Part shown: positions 40,560-52,900 of the stretch, piece after piece | Layout: every line of letters starts with the position of its first letter | Position numbering within the stretch: position 1 is the stretch's first letter | From: Heliopora coerulea | Lineage: Eukaryota > Cnidaria > Anthozoa > Scleralcyonacea > Helioporidae | Reading direction: 5' to 3' | DNA: 64,000 bases | Assembly: GCA_030142905.1 (NCBI GenBank) | Contig: JASJOG010000078.1 | Coordinates: 62,001 to 126,000 of the forward strand | Made by a program: the position numbers and the translations under genes | Notes under the pieces: model-generated | Told to the model about the DNA's origin: nothing | Seen by the model: only the letters and a program-made list of their open reading frames with translations | The model's database searches: none

Positions 40560-40945
40560 CAGTTAAAATTTCTTTAACTCGTCAAAAACGCTTTATCACG
40601 TCGAGATAAGACTTTTACCAAAACGAACTGTGAAACAGTTGTGGCTTAATTTGGTTGCATTGGTCGAATGTTTCCCAAAACTCGTCAATCGGTTTAAAAT
40701 GATCTTCACGGGTTAGAGAAGAGAATAAAAGCATTAGTTGATTGATTCGAGAAGTACTTGCAAAAATATGGTAATGTTTAAAAATTGGACAATTAAGTCT
40801 TATATACGCCTAAAAGCCAGAAGTATGCCTAGAATTGGTTAAAAACCAAATAGGTGTAGGAAACTTTCCAAATACTTCTAAATTGTTCTCCTCCACCCAA
40901 ACATCATGAAACAAATCGATTTTCGTCGATTTGACGATTTGCTGT
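40560..40945. repeat. Extra monomer present only in macro-copy 2
   Basis: After 'gatttgcagttaaaattt' copy 1 (about 19,936) continues with 'ctcttcgggataagaag'. Copy 2 (about 40,556) instead runs through one more monomer carrying 'atcacgtcgagataagac', 'ttttaccaaaacg' and 'cttcacgggttag' before reaching 'ctcttcgggataagaag' at about 40,979. The offset rises from 20,622 to 21,003, one monomer. The inserted unit looks like a join of the types seen at 8.13-8.23 kb and 3.66-3.80 kb. Confidence 0.75.
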
Positions 40946-41152
40946 GAAAATTTCTCCAACTCGTCAAAAACGCTTTATCTCTTCGGGATAAGAAGATTAA
41001 TGAAACGAACTGTGAAACAGTTGTGGCTTAAGTTTGTTGCATTGGTCGAATATTTGCAAAAACTCGTCAATCGGTTTAAAATGATCTTTTCGGACCAGAG
41101 AAGAGAATAAAAGCATTAGTTGATTAATTCGAGAAGTACTTGCGAAAATATG

Positions 41153-43450
41153 GCTATGTTTAAAAATTGGACAATTAAGCCTTATATACGCATAAAAGCC
41201 AGAATATGGTAAGATTTAGTTAAACACCAAATAGTTGTAGGAAACTTTCCAAATACTTCTAAATTGTTCTCCTCCACCCAAACATAATGAAACAAATCGA
41301 TTTTCCTCGATTTGACGATTTGCTGTAAAAATTTCTCCAACTCGTCAAAAACGCTTTATCTCGTCGTGATAAGACGATTACTAAAACGAACTGTGAAACA
41401 GTTGTGGCTTAAGTTTGTTGCATTGGTCGAATGCTTCCCAAAACTCGTCAAAATGTTTAAAATGATCTTTTCGGCTCAGAGAAGAAAATAAAAGCATTAG
41501 TTGATTGATTTCAGAAGTACTTCCGAAATTATGGCAATGTTTAAAAATTGGACAATTTAGCCTTATATACGCATAAAAGCAAGAATATGGTAAGGTTTAG
41601 TTAAACACCAAATAGTTGTAGGAAACTTTCCAAATACTTCTAAATTGTTCTCCTCCACCCAAACATCATGAAACAAATCGATTTTCGTCGATTTGACGAT
41701 TTGCTGTAAAAATTTCTCCAAATCGTCAAAAACGCTTTATCTCGTCGGGATAAGACGATTACTAATGCGAACTGTGAAACAGTTGTGGCTTAAGTTAGTT
41801 GCATTGGTCGAATATTTGCCAAAACTCGTCAATCGGTTTAAAATGATCTTTTCGGGTCAGATAAGAAAATAAAAGCATTAGTTGATTGATTCGCGAAGTA
41901 CTTGCGAAAATATGGCAATGTTTAAAAATTGGACAATTAAGCCTTATATACGCCTAAAAGCCAGAAGTATGCCTAGAATTGGTTAAACACATAATTGGTG
42001 TAGGAAACTTTCGAAATACTTCTAAATTGTTCTCCTACACCGGAACCTCATGTATCAAAAATTTATTTTCGCCGATTCGACGACTTACTGTGAAAATTTC
42101 TTGAACTTTTCTTCGAAAACGCTTCATCTCGTCGAGATAAGACGATTACTGAAACGAACAGTGAAACAGTTGTGGCTTAAGTTAGTTCCATTGGTCGAAT
42201 GTTTGCAAAAACTCTTCAATTGGTTTAAATTGATCCTCTCGGGTCAGTGAAGAGAATAAAAGCATTAGTTGATTGATTCGTGAAATACTTGCGAAAATAT
42301 GGCTATGTTTAAAAATTGGACAATTAAGCCTTATATACGCATAAAAGCCAGAATATGGTAAGATTTAGTTAAACACCAAATAGTTGTAGGAAACTTTCCA
42401 AATACTTCTAAATTGTTCTCCTCCACCCAAACATAATGAAACAAATCGATTTTCCTCGATTTGACGATTTGCTGTAAAAATTTCTCCAACTCGTCAAAAA
42501 CGCTTTATCTCGTCGTGATAAGACGATTACTAAAACGAACTGTGAAACAGTTGTGGCTTAAGTTTGTTGCATTGGTCGAATGCTTCCCAAAACTCGTCAA
42601 AATGTTTAAAATGATCTTTTCGGCTCAGAGAAGAAAATAAAAGCATTAGTTGATTGATTTCAGAAGTACTTCCGAAATTATGGCAATGTTTAAAAATTGG
42701 ACAATTTAGCCTTATATACGCATAAAAGCAAGAATATGGTAAGGTTTAGTTAAACACCAAATAGTTGTAGGAAACTTTCCAAATACTTCTAAATTGTTCT
42801 CCTCCACCCAAACATCATGAAACAAATCGATTTTCGTCGATTTGACGATTTGCTGTAAAAATTTCTCCAAATCGTCAAAAACGCTTTATCTCGTCGGGAT
42901 AAGACGATTACTAATGCGAACTGTGAAACAGTTGTGGCTTAAGTTAGTTGCATTGGTCGAATATTTGCCAAAACTCGTCAATCGGTTTAAAATGATCTTT
43001 TCGGGTCAGATAAGAAAATAAAAGCATTAGTTGATTGATTCGCGAAGTACTTGCGAAAATATGGCAATGTTTAAAAATTGGACAATTAAGCCTTATATAC
43101 GCCTAAAAGCCAGAAGTATGCCTAGAATTGGTTAAACACATAATTGGTGTAGGAAACTTTCGAAATACTTCTAAATTGTTCTCCTACACCGGAACCTCAT
43201 GTATCAAAAATTTATTTTCGCCGATTCGACGACTTGCTGTGAAAATTTCTTGAACTTTTCTTCGAAAACGCTTCATCTCGTCGAGATAAGACGATTACTG
43301 AAACGAACAGTGAAACAGTTGTGGCTTAAGTTAGTTCCATTGGTCGAATGTTTGCAAAAACTCTTCAATTGGTTTAAATTGATCCTCTCGGGTCAGTGAA
43401 GAGAATAAAAGCATTAGTTGATTGATTCGTGAAATACTTGCGAAAATATG
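41153..43450. repeat. Tandem duplication of a 3-monomer unit (1,149 bp) in macro-copy 2
   Basis: 'acataatga' at 41,282 recurs at 42,431, and the type-B open frame at 42,050 recurs at 43,199, both offset 1,149 bp. Copy 1 has this trio only once (near 20.15-21.30 kb), so the duplication arose after the macro-duplication. Between about 42,250 and 42,303 a type-B tail runs into 'atggctatg', as at 41,153, instead of 'atggcaatg' as at 43,450 and 21,300; this marks the new junction. Confidence 0.85.
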
Positions 43451-46400
43451 GCAATGTTTAAAAATTGGACAATTAAGCTTTATATACGCATAAAAGCCAG
43501 AATATGGTAAGATTTAGTTAAACACCAAATAGTTGTAGGAAACTTTCCAAATACTTCTAAATTGTTCTCCTCCACCCAAACATCATGAAACAAATCGATT
43601 TACGTCGATTTGACGATTTGCTGTGAAAATTTCTCCAACTCGTCAAAAACGCTTTATCTCGTCGGAATAAGACGATTACTAAAACGAACTGTAAAACAGT
43701 TGTGGCTTAAGTTTGTTGCATTGGGCAATTGTTTCCCAAAACTCGTCAATCGGTTTAAAATGGTCTCTTCGGGTCAGAGAAGAGAATAAAAGCATTAGTT
43801 GATTGATTCGAGAAGTACTTGCGAAAATATAGCTATGTTTAAAAATTGGACAATTAAACCTTATATATGCCTAAAAGCCAGAATATGGTAAGATTTAGTT
43901 AAACACCAAATAGTTGTAGGAAACTTTCCAAATACTTCTAAATTGTTCTCCTCCACCCAAACATCATGAAACAAATCGATTTTCGTTGATTTGACGATTT
44001 GCTGTAAAAATTTCTCCAACTCGTCAAAAACGCTTCATCTCGTCTGGATAAGACGATTATTAAAACGAACTGTGAAACAGTTGTGGCTTAAGTTTGTTGC
44101 ATTGGTGGAATGTTTCCCAAAACTCGTCAATCGGTTTAAAATGATCTTTTCGGGTCAGAGAAGAAAATAAAAGCATTAGTTGATTGATTCGAGAAGTACT
44201 TGCGAAAATATGGCAATGTTTAAAAATTGGACAATTAAACCTTACATACGCATAAAAGCCAGAATATGGTAAGATTTAGTTAAACACCAAATAGTCGTAG
44301 GAAACTTTCCAAATACTTCTAAATTGTTCTCCTCCACCCAAACATCATGAAAAAAATTGATTTTCGTCGATTTGACGATTTGCTGTAAAAATTTCTCCAA
44401 CTCGTCAAAAACGCTTTATCTCGTCGGGATAAGACGATTACTAAAACGAACTGTGAAACAGTTGTGGCTTAAGTTTGTTGCATTGGTCGAATGTTTCCCA
44501 AAACTCGTCAATCGGTTTAAAATGATCTTTTCGGCTCAGAGAAGAAAATAAAAGCATTAGTTGATTGATTCGAGAAGTACTTGCGAAAATATGGCAATGT
44601 TTAAAAATTGGACAATTAAGACTTATATACGCCTAAAAGCCAGAATATGGTAAGATTTAGTTAAACACCAAATAGGTGTAGGAAACTTTCCAAATACTTC
44701 TAAATTGTTCTCATCCACTCAAATGTCATGAAACAAATCGAATTTCGTCGATTTGACGATTTGCTGTGAAAATTTCTCCAACTCGTCAAAAACGCTTTAT
44801 CTCGTCGAAACAAGACGATTACTAAAACGAACTGTGAAACAGTTGTGGCTTAAGTTAGTTGCATTGGTCGAATATTTGCAAAAACTCATCAATCGGTTTA
44901 AATTGATCCTTTCGCGTCAGAGAAGAGAAAAAAAGCATTAGTTGATTGATTCGAGAAGTACTTGCGAAAATATGGCAATGTTTAAAAATTGGACAATTAA
45001 GCCTTATATACGCATAAAAGCCAGAATATGGTTAGATTTAGTTAAACACCAAATAGTTGTAGGAAACTTTCCAAATACTTTTAAATTGTTCTCCTCCACC
45101 CAAACATCATGAAACAAATCGATTTTCGTCGATTTGACTATTTGCTGTAAAAATTTCTCCAACTCGTCAAAAACGCTTCTTCTCGTCGAGATAAGACGAT
45201 TATTAAAACGAACTGTGAAACAGTTGTGGCTTAAGTTTGTTGCATTGGAAGATTATTTGCCAAAACTCGTCAATCGGTTTAAAATGATCTTTTCGGAACA
45301 GAGAAGAGAATAAAAGCATTAGTTGATTGATTCGAGAAGTACTTGCGAAAATATGGAAATGTTTAAAAATTGGACAATTAAACCTTATATATGCCTAAAA
45401 GCCAGAATATGGTAAGATTTAGTTAAACTCCAAATAGTTGTAGGAAACTTTCCAAATACTTCTAAATTGTTCTCCTCCACCCAAACATCATGAAACAAAT
45501 CGATTTTCGTCGATTTGACGATTTGCTGTGAAAATTTCTCCAACTCGTCAAAAACGCTTTATCTCGTCGAAATAAGACGATTACTAAAACGAACTGTGAA
45601 ACAGTTGTGGCTTAAGTTTGTTGCATTGGTCGAATGTTTCCCAAAACTCGTCAATCGGTTTAAAATGATCTTTACGGGTTAGAGAAGAGAATAAAAGCAT
45701 TAGTTGATTGATTCGAGAAGTACTTGCGAAAATATGGTAATGTTTAAAAATTGGAAAATTAAGTCTTATATACGCCTAAAAGCCAGAAGTATGCCTAGAA
45801 TTGGTTAAACACCAAATAGTTGTAGGAAACTTTCCAAATACTTCTAAATTGTTCTCCTCCTCCACATAAACATCATAAAACAAATGGATTTTCGTCGATT
45901 TGACTATTTGCTGTAAAAATTTCTCCAACTCGTCAAAAACGCTTTATCTCGTCGGGATAAGACGATTACTAAAACGAACTGTGAAACAGTTGTGGCTTAA
46001 GTTAGTTGCATTGGTCGAATGTTTCCCAAAACTCGTCAATCGGTTTAAAATGATCTTTTCGGGTGAGAGAAGAGAATAAAAGCATTAGTTGATTAATTCG
46101 AGAAGTACTTGCGAAAATATGGCTATGTTTAAAAATTGGACAATTAAGCCTTATATACGCATAAAAGCCAGAATATGGTAAGATTTAGTTAAACACCAAA
46201 TAGTTGTAGGAAACTTTCCAAATACTTCTAAATTGTTCTCCTCCACCCAAACATCATGAAACAAATCGATTTTCGTCGATTTGACGATTTGCTGTAAAAA
46301 TTTCTCCAACTCGTCAAAAACGCTTTAACTCGTCGTGATAAGACGATTACTAAAACGAACTGTGAAACAGTTGTGGCTTAAGTTTGTTGCATTTTTCGAA

Positions 46401-47915
46401 TGCTTCCCAAAACTTGTCAAAATGTTTAAAATGATCTTTTCGGCTCAGAGAAGAAAATAAAAGCATTAGTTGATAGATTTCAGAAGTACTTCCGAAATTA
46501 TGGCAATGTTTAAAAATTGGACAATTAAGCCTTATATACGCATAAAAGCAAGAATATGGTAAGATTTAGTTAAACACCAAATAGTTGTAGGAAACTTTCC
46601 AAATACTTCTAAATTGTTCTCCTCCACCTAAACATCATGAAACAAATCGATTTTCGTCGATTTGACGATTTGCTGTAAAAATTTCTCCAAATCGTCAAAA
46701 ACGCTTTATCTCGTCGGGATAAGACGATTACTAATGCGAACTGTGAAACAGTTGTGGCTTAAGTTAGTTGCATTGGTCGAATATTTGCCAAAACTCGTCA
46801 ATCGGTTTAAAATGATCTTTTCGGGTCAGATAAGAAAATAAAAGCATTAGTTGATTGATTCGAGAAGTACTTGCGAAAATATGGCAATGTTTAAAAATTG
46901 GACAATTAAGCCTTATATACGCCTAAAAGCCAGAAGTATGCCTAGAATTGGTTAAACACATAATTGGTGTAGGAAACTTTCGAAATACTTCTAAATTGTT
47001 CTCCTACACCGGAACCTCATGTAACAAAAATTTATTTTCGCCGATTCGACGACTTGCTGTGAAAATTTCTTGAACTTTTCTTCGAAAACGCTTCATCTCG
47101 TCGAGATAAGACGATTAGTGAAACGAACATTGAAACAGTTGTGGCTTAAGTTAGTTGCATTGGTCGAATGTTTGCAAAAACTCTTCAATCGGTTTAAATT
47201 GATCCTCTCGGGTCAGTGAAGAGAATAAAAGCATTAGTTGATTGATTCGAGAAATACTTGCGAAAATATGGCAATGTTTAAAAATAGGACAATTAATCCT
47301 TATATACGCCTAAAAACCAGAAGTATGCCTAGAATTGGTGAAACACCAAATAGTTGTAGGAAACTTTCCAAATACTTCTAAATTGTTCTCCTCCACCCAA
47401 ACATCATGAAACAAATCGATTTTCGTCGTTTTGACGATTTGCTGTGAAAATTTCTCCAAATCGTCAAAAACGCATTATCTCGTCGGGATATGACGATTAT
47501 TAAAACGAACTGTGAAACAGTTGTGGCTTAAGTTTGTTGCATTGGAAGATTATTTGCCAAAACTCGTCAATCGGTTTAAAATGATCTCTTCGGAACAGAG
47601 AAGAGAATAAACGCATTAGTTGATTAATTCGAGAAGTACTTGCGAAAATATGGCTATGTTTAAAAATTGGACAAATATGCCTTATATACGCATAAAAGCC
47701 AGAACATGGTAAGATTTAGTTAAACACCAAATAGTTGTAGGAAACTTTCCAAATACTTCTAAATTGTTCTCCTGCACCCAAACATCATGAAACAAATCGA
47801 TTTTCGTCGATTTGACGATTTGGTGTAAAAATTTCTCCAACTCGTCAAAAACTATTCATCTCGTCGGGATAAGACGATTATTAAAACGAACTGTGAAACA
47901 GTTGTGGCTTAAGTT

Positions 47916-48720
47916 TGTTGCATTGGTCGAATGTTTCCCAAAACTCGTCAATCGGTTTAAAATTATCTTTTCGGGTCAGAGAAGAGAATAAAAGATTTAG
48001 TTGATTGATTCGAGAAGTATTTGCGAAAATATGGCAATGTTTAAAAATAGGACAATTAAGCCTTATATACGCCTAAAAACCAGAAGTATGCCTAGAATTG
48101 GTGAAACACCAAATAGTTGTAGGAAACTTTCCAAATACTTCTAAATTGTTCTCCTCCACCCAAATGTCATGAAACAAATCGATTTTCGTCGATTTGACAA
48201 TTTGCTGTGAAAATTTCTCCAACTCGTCAAAAACGCTTTATCTCGTCGAAATAAGACGATTACTAAAACGAACTGTGAAACAGTTGTGGCTTAAGTTAGT
48301 TGCATTGGTTGATTATTTGACAAAACTCGTCAATCGGTTTAAAATGATCTTTTTGGTTGAGATAAAAAAATAAAATCATTAGTTGATTGATTCGAGAAGT
48401 ACTTGCGAAAATATGGCAATGTTTAAAAATTGGACAATTAAGCCTTATATACGCATAAAAGCCAGAATATGGTAAGATTTAGTTAAACACCAAATAGTTG
48501 TAGGAAACTTTCCAAATACTTCTAAATAGTTCTCCTCCACCCAAACATCATGAAACAAATCGATTTTCGTCGATTTGACGATTTGCTGTGAAAATTTCTC
48601 CAACTCTTCAAAAACGCTTTATCTCGTCGGGATAAGACGATTACTAAAACGAACGGTAAAACAGTTGTGGCTTAAGTTTGTTGCATTGGGCAATTGTTTC
48701 CCAAAACTCGTCAATCGGTT
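47916..48720. repeat. Start of a third macro-repeat register (partial, ~2 monomers)
   Basis: From about 47.92 kb the sequence follows 31.49 kb onward (and so 10.87 kb of copy 1). 'taaaagattt' is at 47,989 and 31,562, 'gggcaattg' at 48,688 and 32,261, both offset 16,427 bp (43 monomers). Shared rare marks include 'aaaataggacaatt', 'tttttggttgagata' and 'gggcaattgtttccc'. The match stops near 48.72 kb, where the tail becomes 'cttttaggaacagag' instead of 'ggtctcttcggg'. Confidence 0.75.
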
Positions 48721-49910
48721 TAAAATGATCTTTTAGGAACAGAGTAGAGAATAAAAGCATTAGTTGATTAATTCGAGAAGTACTTGCGAAAATATGGCTA
48801 TGTTTAAAAATTGGACAATTAAGCCTTATATACGCATAAAAGCCAGAATATGGTAAGGTTAATTAAACACCAAATAGTTGTAGGAAACTTTCCAAATACT
48901 TCTAAATTGTTCTCCTCCACCCAAACATTATGAAACAAATCGATTTTCGTCGATTTGACGATTTGCTGTAAAAATTTCTCCAAATCGTCAAAAACGCTTT
49001 ATCTCGTCGGGATAAGACGATTACTAATGCGAACTGTGAAACAGTTGTGGCTTAAGTTAGTTGCATTGGTCGAATATTTGCCAAAACTCGTTAATCGGTT
49101 CAAAATGATCTTTTCGGGTCAGATAAGAAAATAAAAGCATTAGTTGATTGATTCGAGAAGTACTTGCGAAAATATGGCAATGTTTAAAAATTGGACAATT
49201 AAGCCTTATATACGCCTAAAAGCCAGAAGTATGCCTAGAATTGGTTAAACACATAATTGGTGTAGGAAACTTTCGAAATACTTCTAAATTGTTCTCCTCC
49301 TCCGGAACCTCATGTAACAAAAATTTATTTTGGCCGATTCGACGACTTGCTGTGAAAATTTCTTGAACTTTTCTTCGAAAACGCTTCATCTCGTCGAGAT
49401 AAGACGATTAGTGAAACGAACTGTGAAACAGTTGTGGCTTAAGTTAGTTCCATTGGTCGAATGTTTGCAAAAACTCTTCAATCGGTTTAAATTGATCCTT
49501 TCGCGTCAGAGAAGAGAATAAAAGCATTAGTTGATTGATTCGAGAAGTACTTGCGAAAATATGGCAATGTTTAAAAATTGGACAATTAAGCCTTATATAC
49601 GCATAAAAGCCAAAATATGGTAAGATTTAGTTAAACACCAAATAGTTGTAGGAAACTTTCCAAATACTTCTAAATTGTTCTCCTCCACCCAAACATCATG
49701 AAATAATCGATTTTCGTCGATTTGACGATTTGCTGTAAAAATTTCTCCAACCCGTCAAAAACGCTTTATCTCGTAGGGATAAGACGATTACTAAAACGAA
49801 CTGTGAAACAGCTGTGGGTTAAGTTTGTTGCATTGGTCGAATGTTTCCTAAAACTCGTCAAAATGTTTAAAAGATCTCTTCGGTTCAGAGATGTGAATAA
49901 AAGCATTAGT
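48720..49910. repeat. Block A of a 17/18-monomer repeat pair
   Basis: About three monomers match 55.58-56.40 kb. 'agagtagag' at 48,741 pairs with 55,604 and 'tggtaagg' at 48,851 with 55,714 (6,863 bp). After a type-B unit with 'ttggccgattcg', 49,330 pairs with 55,811 and 'aaataatcg' 49,701 with 56,182 (6,481 bp). The drop of 382 bp shows that one monomer present here (about 48.9-49.26 kb, with 'actaatgcgaactg') is missing in the right-hand partner. Both blocks share 'ctcgtagggataag' and 'aaaagatctcttcgg', not seen elsewhere. Confidence 0.8.
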
Positions 49911-52900
49911 TGATTAGTTCGAGAAGTACTTGCGAAAATATGGCAATGTTTAAAAATTGGACAATTAAGTCTTATATACGCATAAAAGCCAGAATATGGT
50001 AAGATTTAGTTAAACACCAAATAGTTGTAGGAAACTTTCCAAATACTTCTAAATTGTTCTCCTCCACCCAAACATCATGAAACAAATCGATTTTCGTCAT
50101 TTGACGATTTGCTGTAAAAATTTCTCCAACTGGTCAAAAACGCTTTATCTCGTCGGGATAAGACGATTACTAAAACGAAACTCAAACAGTTGTGGTTTAA
50201 GTTTGTTGCATTGGTCGAATGTTTCCCAAAACTCGTCAATCGGTTTAAAATGATCTTTTCGGGTGAGAGAAGAGAATAAAAGCATTAGTTGATTGATTCG
50301 AGAAGTACTTGCGAAAATATGGCAATGTTTAAAAATTGGACAATTAAGCCTTACATATGCATAAAAGCCAGAAGTATGCCTAGAATAGGTTAAACACCAA
50401 ATAGGTGTAGGAAACTTTCCAAATACTTCTAAATTGTTCTCATCCACCCAAACATCATGAAACAAATCGATTTTCGTCGATTTGACGATTTGCAGTAAAA
50501 ATTTCTCCAACTCGTCAAAAACGCTTTATCTCGTCGGGATAAGACGATTACTAAAACGAACTGTGAAACAGCTGTGGGTTAAGTTTGTTGCATTGGTCGA
50601 ATGTTTCCCAAAACTCGTCAAAATGTTTAAAATGATCTCTTCGGGTCGGAGAAGTGAATAAAAGCATTAGTTGATTGATTCGAGAAGTACTTGCAAAAAT
50701 ATGGCAATGTTTAAAAATTGGACAATTAAATCTTATATACGCATAAAAGCCAGAATATGGTAAGATTTAGTTAAACACCAAATAGTTTTATGAAACTTTC
50801 CAAATACTTCTAAATTGTTCTCCTCCACCCAAACATCATGAAACAAATCGATTTTCGTCGATTTGACGATTTGCTGTAAAAATTTCTCAATCTTGGCAAA
50901 AACGCTTTATCTCGTCGGGATAAGACGATTACTAAAACGAACTGTGAAACAGTTGTGGCTTAAGTTTGTTGCATTGGTCGAATGTTTCCCAAAACTCATC
51001 AATCGGTTTAAAATGATCTTTTCGGGACAGAGATGAGAATAAAAGCATTAGTTGATTTATTCGAGAATTACTTGCGAAAATATGGCAATGTTTAAAAATT
51101 GGTCATTTAAGCCTTATATACGCATAAAAGCCAGAAGTATGCCTAGAATTGGTTAAACACCAAATAGGTGTAGGAAACTTTCCAAATACTTCTAAATTGT
51201 TCTCCTCCATCCAAATGTCATGAAACAAATCGATTTTCGTCGATTTGACGATTTGCTGTAAAAATTTCTCCAACTCGTCAAAAACGCTTTATCTCGTCGT
51301 GATAAGACTATTACCAAAACGAACTGTGAAACAAATGTGGCTTAAATTTGTTGCATTGGTCGAATATTTGCAAAAATTCGTCTATCGGTTTAAATTGATC
51401 CTTTCGGGTCAGAGAAGAGAATAAAAGGATTAGTTGATTGATTCGAGAAGTACTTGCGAAAATATGGCAATGTTTAAAAATTGGACAATTAAACCTTATA
51501 TACGCATAAAAGGCAGAATATGGTAAGATTTAGTTAAACACCAAATAGTTGAAGGAAACTTTCCCAATACTTTTAAATTGTTCTCCTCCAACAAAACATC
51601 ATGAAACAATTCGATTTTCGTCGATTTGACGATTTGCTGTAAAAATTTCTCCAACTCGTCAAAAACGCTCTATCTCTTCGAAATAAGACGATTACTAAAA
51701 CGAACTGTGAAACAGTTGTGGCTTAAGTTTGTTGCATTGGTCGAATGTTTCCCAAAACTCGTCAATCGGATTAAAATGATCATTTCGGGACAGAGAAGAG
51801 AATATAAGCATTAGTTGATTGATTCGAGAAGTACTTGCGAAAATATGGCAATGTTTAAAAATTGGACAATTAAGCCTTATATACGCCTAAAAGCCAGAAG
51901 TATGCCTAGAATTGGTTAAACACCAAATAGGTGTAGGAAACTTTGCAAATACTTCTAAATTGTTCTCATCCACCCAAATGTATTGAAACAAATCGATTTT
52001 CGTCTATTTGACGATTTGCTGTAAAAATTTCTCAAACTCGTCAAAAACACTTTATATCGTCGAAATAAGACGAATACTAAAACGAACTGTGAAACAAAGG
52101 TGGCTTAATAGAGTTGCATTGGTCGAATATTTGCAAAAACTCGTCAATCAGTTTAAATTGATCCTTTCGCGTCAGAGAAAGAATAAAAGCATTAGTTGAT
52201 TGATTCGAGAAGTACTTGCGAAAATATGGCATTGTTTAAAAATTGGACAATTAAGCCTTATATACGCATAAAAGCCAGAATATGGTAAGATTTAGTTAAA
52301 TACCAAATAGTTGTAGGAAACTTTCCAAATACTTCTAAATTGTTCTCCTCCACCCAAACATCATGAAACAAATCGATTTTCGTCGATTTGACGATTTGCT
52401 GTAAAAATTTCTCCAACTTGGCAAAAACGCTTTATCTCGTCGGGATAAGACGATTACTAAAACGAACTGTGAAACAGTTGTGGCTTAAGTTTGTTGCATT
52501 GGTCGAATGTTTCCCAAAACTCGTCAATCGGTTTAAAATTATCTTTTCGGGTCAGAGAAGAGAACAAAAGCATTAGTTGATGGATTCGAGAAGTACTTGC
52601 AAAAATATGGCAATGTTTAAAAATTGGACAATTAAGTCTTATATACGCCTAAAAGCCAGAAGTATGCCTAGAATTGGTTAAACACCAAATAGTTGTAGGA
52701 AACTTTCCCAATACTTCTAAATTGTTCTCCTCCACCCATATGTCATGAAACAAATCGATTTTCGTCGATTTGACGATTTGCTGTGAAAATTTCTCCAACT
52801 CGTCAAAAACGCTTTATCTCGCCGAGATAAGACTATTACCAAAACGAATTGTGAAACAGTTGTGGCTTAAATTTGTTGCATTGGTCGAATATTTGCAAAA

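Larger units (their letters stand above)
29064..47915. repeat. Macro higher-order repeat, copy 2 (partial, with monomer gains and a loss)
   Basis: This copy follows copy 1 at offset 20,621-20,622 up to about 40.56 kb. The offset becomes 21,003 (21,047/42,050) after one extra monomer, and 22,152 (21,047/43,199; 22,205/44,357; 22,601/44,753) after a three-monomer duplication. It falls to 21,772 (23,901/45,673) after loss of one monomer. The match then holds through 'acaaatatgcc' (25,899/47,672) and 'ctattcatctcg' near 47.85 kb. At about 47.92 kb copy 1 continues with 'ttggaagatt' but this copy has 'ttggtcgaatg'. Single-base differences between the copies are scattered throughout, which argues against an assembly echo. 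Confidence 0.85.

Noticed and set aside
8443..47915. Macro-duplication as a pure assembly artefact
   Set aside because: The copies differ by scattered base changes, a local conversion tract and several whole-monomer indels. This makes an artefact unlikely, though only long reads settle it.
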